A stretch of 32,796 nucleotides of DNA from an uncultured Porphyromonadaceae bacterium (GTDB taxonomy: Bacteria > Bacteroidota > Bacteroidia > Bacteroidales > Muribaculaceae), in NCBI GenBank assembly GCA_947073495.1, contig CAMTMX010000036.1, positions 1-32,796 on the forward strand, written 5' to 3'. The first letter of the stretch is position 1, and the number at the start of each line of letters is the position of its first letter. Positions 32,250 to 32,796 of the stretch are shown in pieces. The notes below the pieces were generated by a model. It did no database searches, had not been told where the DNA came from, and saw only the letters and a list, made by a program, of their open reading frames with translations. Both the position numbers and the translations under genes were made by a program.

Positions 32250-32796
32250 TCAGGCTTTAAGCAGCGAATAGATATAGCGAAAGTTTTCAGCCAGTTCGTC
32301 CACGTTCAGACCGTTCAGAAATGCTTGTTCGTATGACAGTCCTAAAAACATTTGCCGGAACATGTTAGCCGTTTTCTTCACGTCCGTGTCGCTCCTGATT
32401 TCCCCGCTGTCTTTTGCTTTCTGCACGACTTTCGCCCACAGGTCATGGTCGTGGCTGAACATCCTTTCGATTTTCTGCCTGATGCCCGGATAGTACGTAC
32501 GCACTTGTGACAGGAAATGAAAGTAGTAGAAGTTTGGGCTACAATCATGCGGGTCGTCATTGTCGCCAATCAGTTCAACAATCCTTTTCATGGAAGCGGC
32601 TACCCCCGCCACGTATTGCCCGATGAACTCTGCCAACGTATCTGCGGGAGGGGTAAACTTATTTCTCGGTTCGTGCATTTTTAATACGTATTTGTCTGCC
32701 ACAGCCATGAATAAATCCAGCTTGTGCGGAAAATAATAAACGATACCTGTTTTTGTCACCCCGCAGGCTTTGGCAAGCGTGATGATGCTTGCTTTC
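32250..32796 (-). CDS. TetR/AcrR-family transcriptional regulator (partial)
   Basis: The gene enters from the right edge; 181 codons and the stop are in the window and the first few dozen codons are missing. The visible part begins in the helix-turn-helix (KASIITLAKACGVTKTGIVY then YFPHKLDLF), the conserved TetR recognition helix. About 155 residues of helical ligand-binding domain follow, including DLWAKVVQKAKDSGEIRSDTD and MFRQMFLGLSYEQAFLNG. TetR proteins repress drug-efflux or metabolic genes until a ligand binds. Its own promoter is outside the window; the palindrome just after the gene suggests control of the next minus-strand transcript. Confidence 0.9.
   Translation of the reverse strand, partial: KASIITLAKACGVTKTGIVYYFPHKLDLFMAVADKYVLKMHEPRNKFTPPADTLAEFIGQYVAGVAASMKRIVELIGDNDDPHDCSPNFYYFHFLSQVRTYYPGIRQKIERMFSHDHDLWAKVVQKAKDSGEIRSDTDVKKTANMFRQMFLGLSYEQAFLNGLNVDELAENFRYIYSLLKA

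Noticed and set aside
1..32796. tRNA or rRNA genes and complete insertion sequences.
   Set aside because: I saw no cloverleaf-like sequence with a TTCGA-type T-loop in gene gaps, no rRNA stretch, and no transposase or integrase frame.

Overview
The window comes from a Bacteroidales chromosome; a Muribaculaceae-like gut bacterium would fit, but genus cannot be fixed from the sequence alone. Support comes from seven or more copies of the Bacteroidetes -7 promoter box TAnnTTTG at sensible distances from genes, lipoproteins and DUFs typical of this order, weak Shine-Dalgarno sites, AT-rich intergenic DNA, and housekeeping genes of Bacteroidetes type.

Left part (1-5400): the first codons of a probable TonB-dependent outer-membrane receptor diverge from an operon encoding a sensor kinase, an OmpR-type response regulator and a secreted protein. 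A direct repeat lies between the two transcription units. A 3-methyladenine DNA glycosylase (tag) and a secreted leucine-rich-repeat protein with a strong terminator follow.

Middle part (5400-21920): two long core blocks. The first runs BadF-type kinase, SGNH esterase, thioredoxin-fold protein without CXXC, DoxX membrane protein, mnmA, bifunctional nuclease (DUF151 plus UvrB/C motif), argR, an Asd/ArgC-family protein that lacks the catalytic cysteine, and a short ssb. It continues with speA, truA, an EamA transporter and ligA. The convergent sbcD-sbcC operon closes the core region.

Right part (21920-32796): an accessory region, mostly minus-strand, rich in small immunity-type genes (DUF2185, TPR protein, helical-repeat protein, DKNYY, DUF2625, a probable DUF2262, and others). 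A plus-strand AAA/DUF4143 ATPase has a notable pair of dyads over its promoter. From about 28.2 kb onward single genes are separated by copies of an imperfect palindromic repeat of about 50 bp. This gives an integron-like cassette array that resembles the recombinase-associated acquired interbacterial defence (rAID) clusters described in Bacteroidales. Several cassettes are decayed or frameshifted at homopolymer runs (C6 at 27037-27042, A7 at 28031-28037), and one remnant abuts a perfect 21-bp inverted repeat. No recombinase is in the window. A TetR regulator, cut by the right edge, sits just beyond the array with a perfect palindromic operator and a minus-strand promoter pointing into it.

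The interpretation as defence against type VI or other antibacterial toxins is inference from gene families and layout. No toxin gene was seen.
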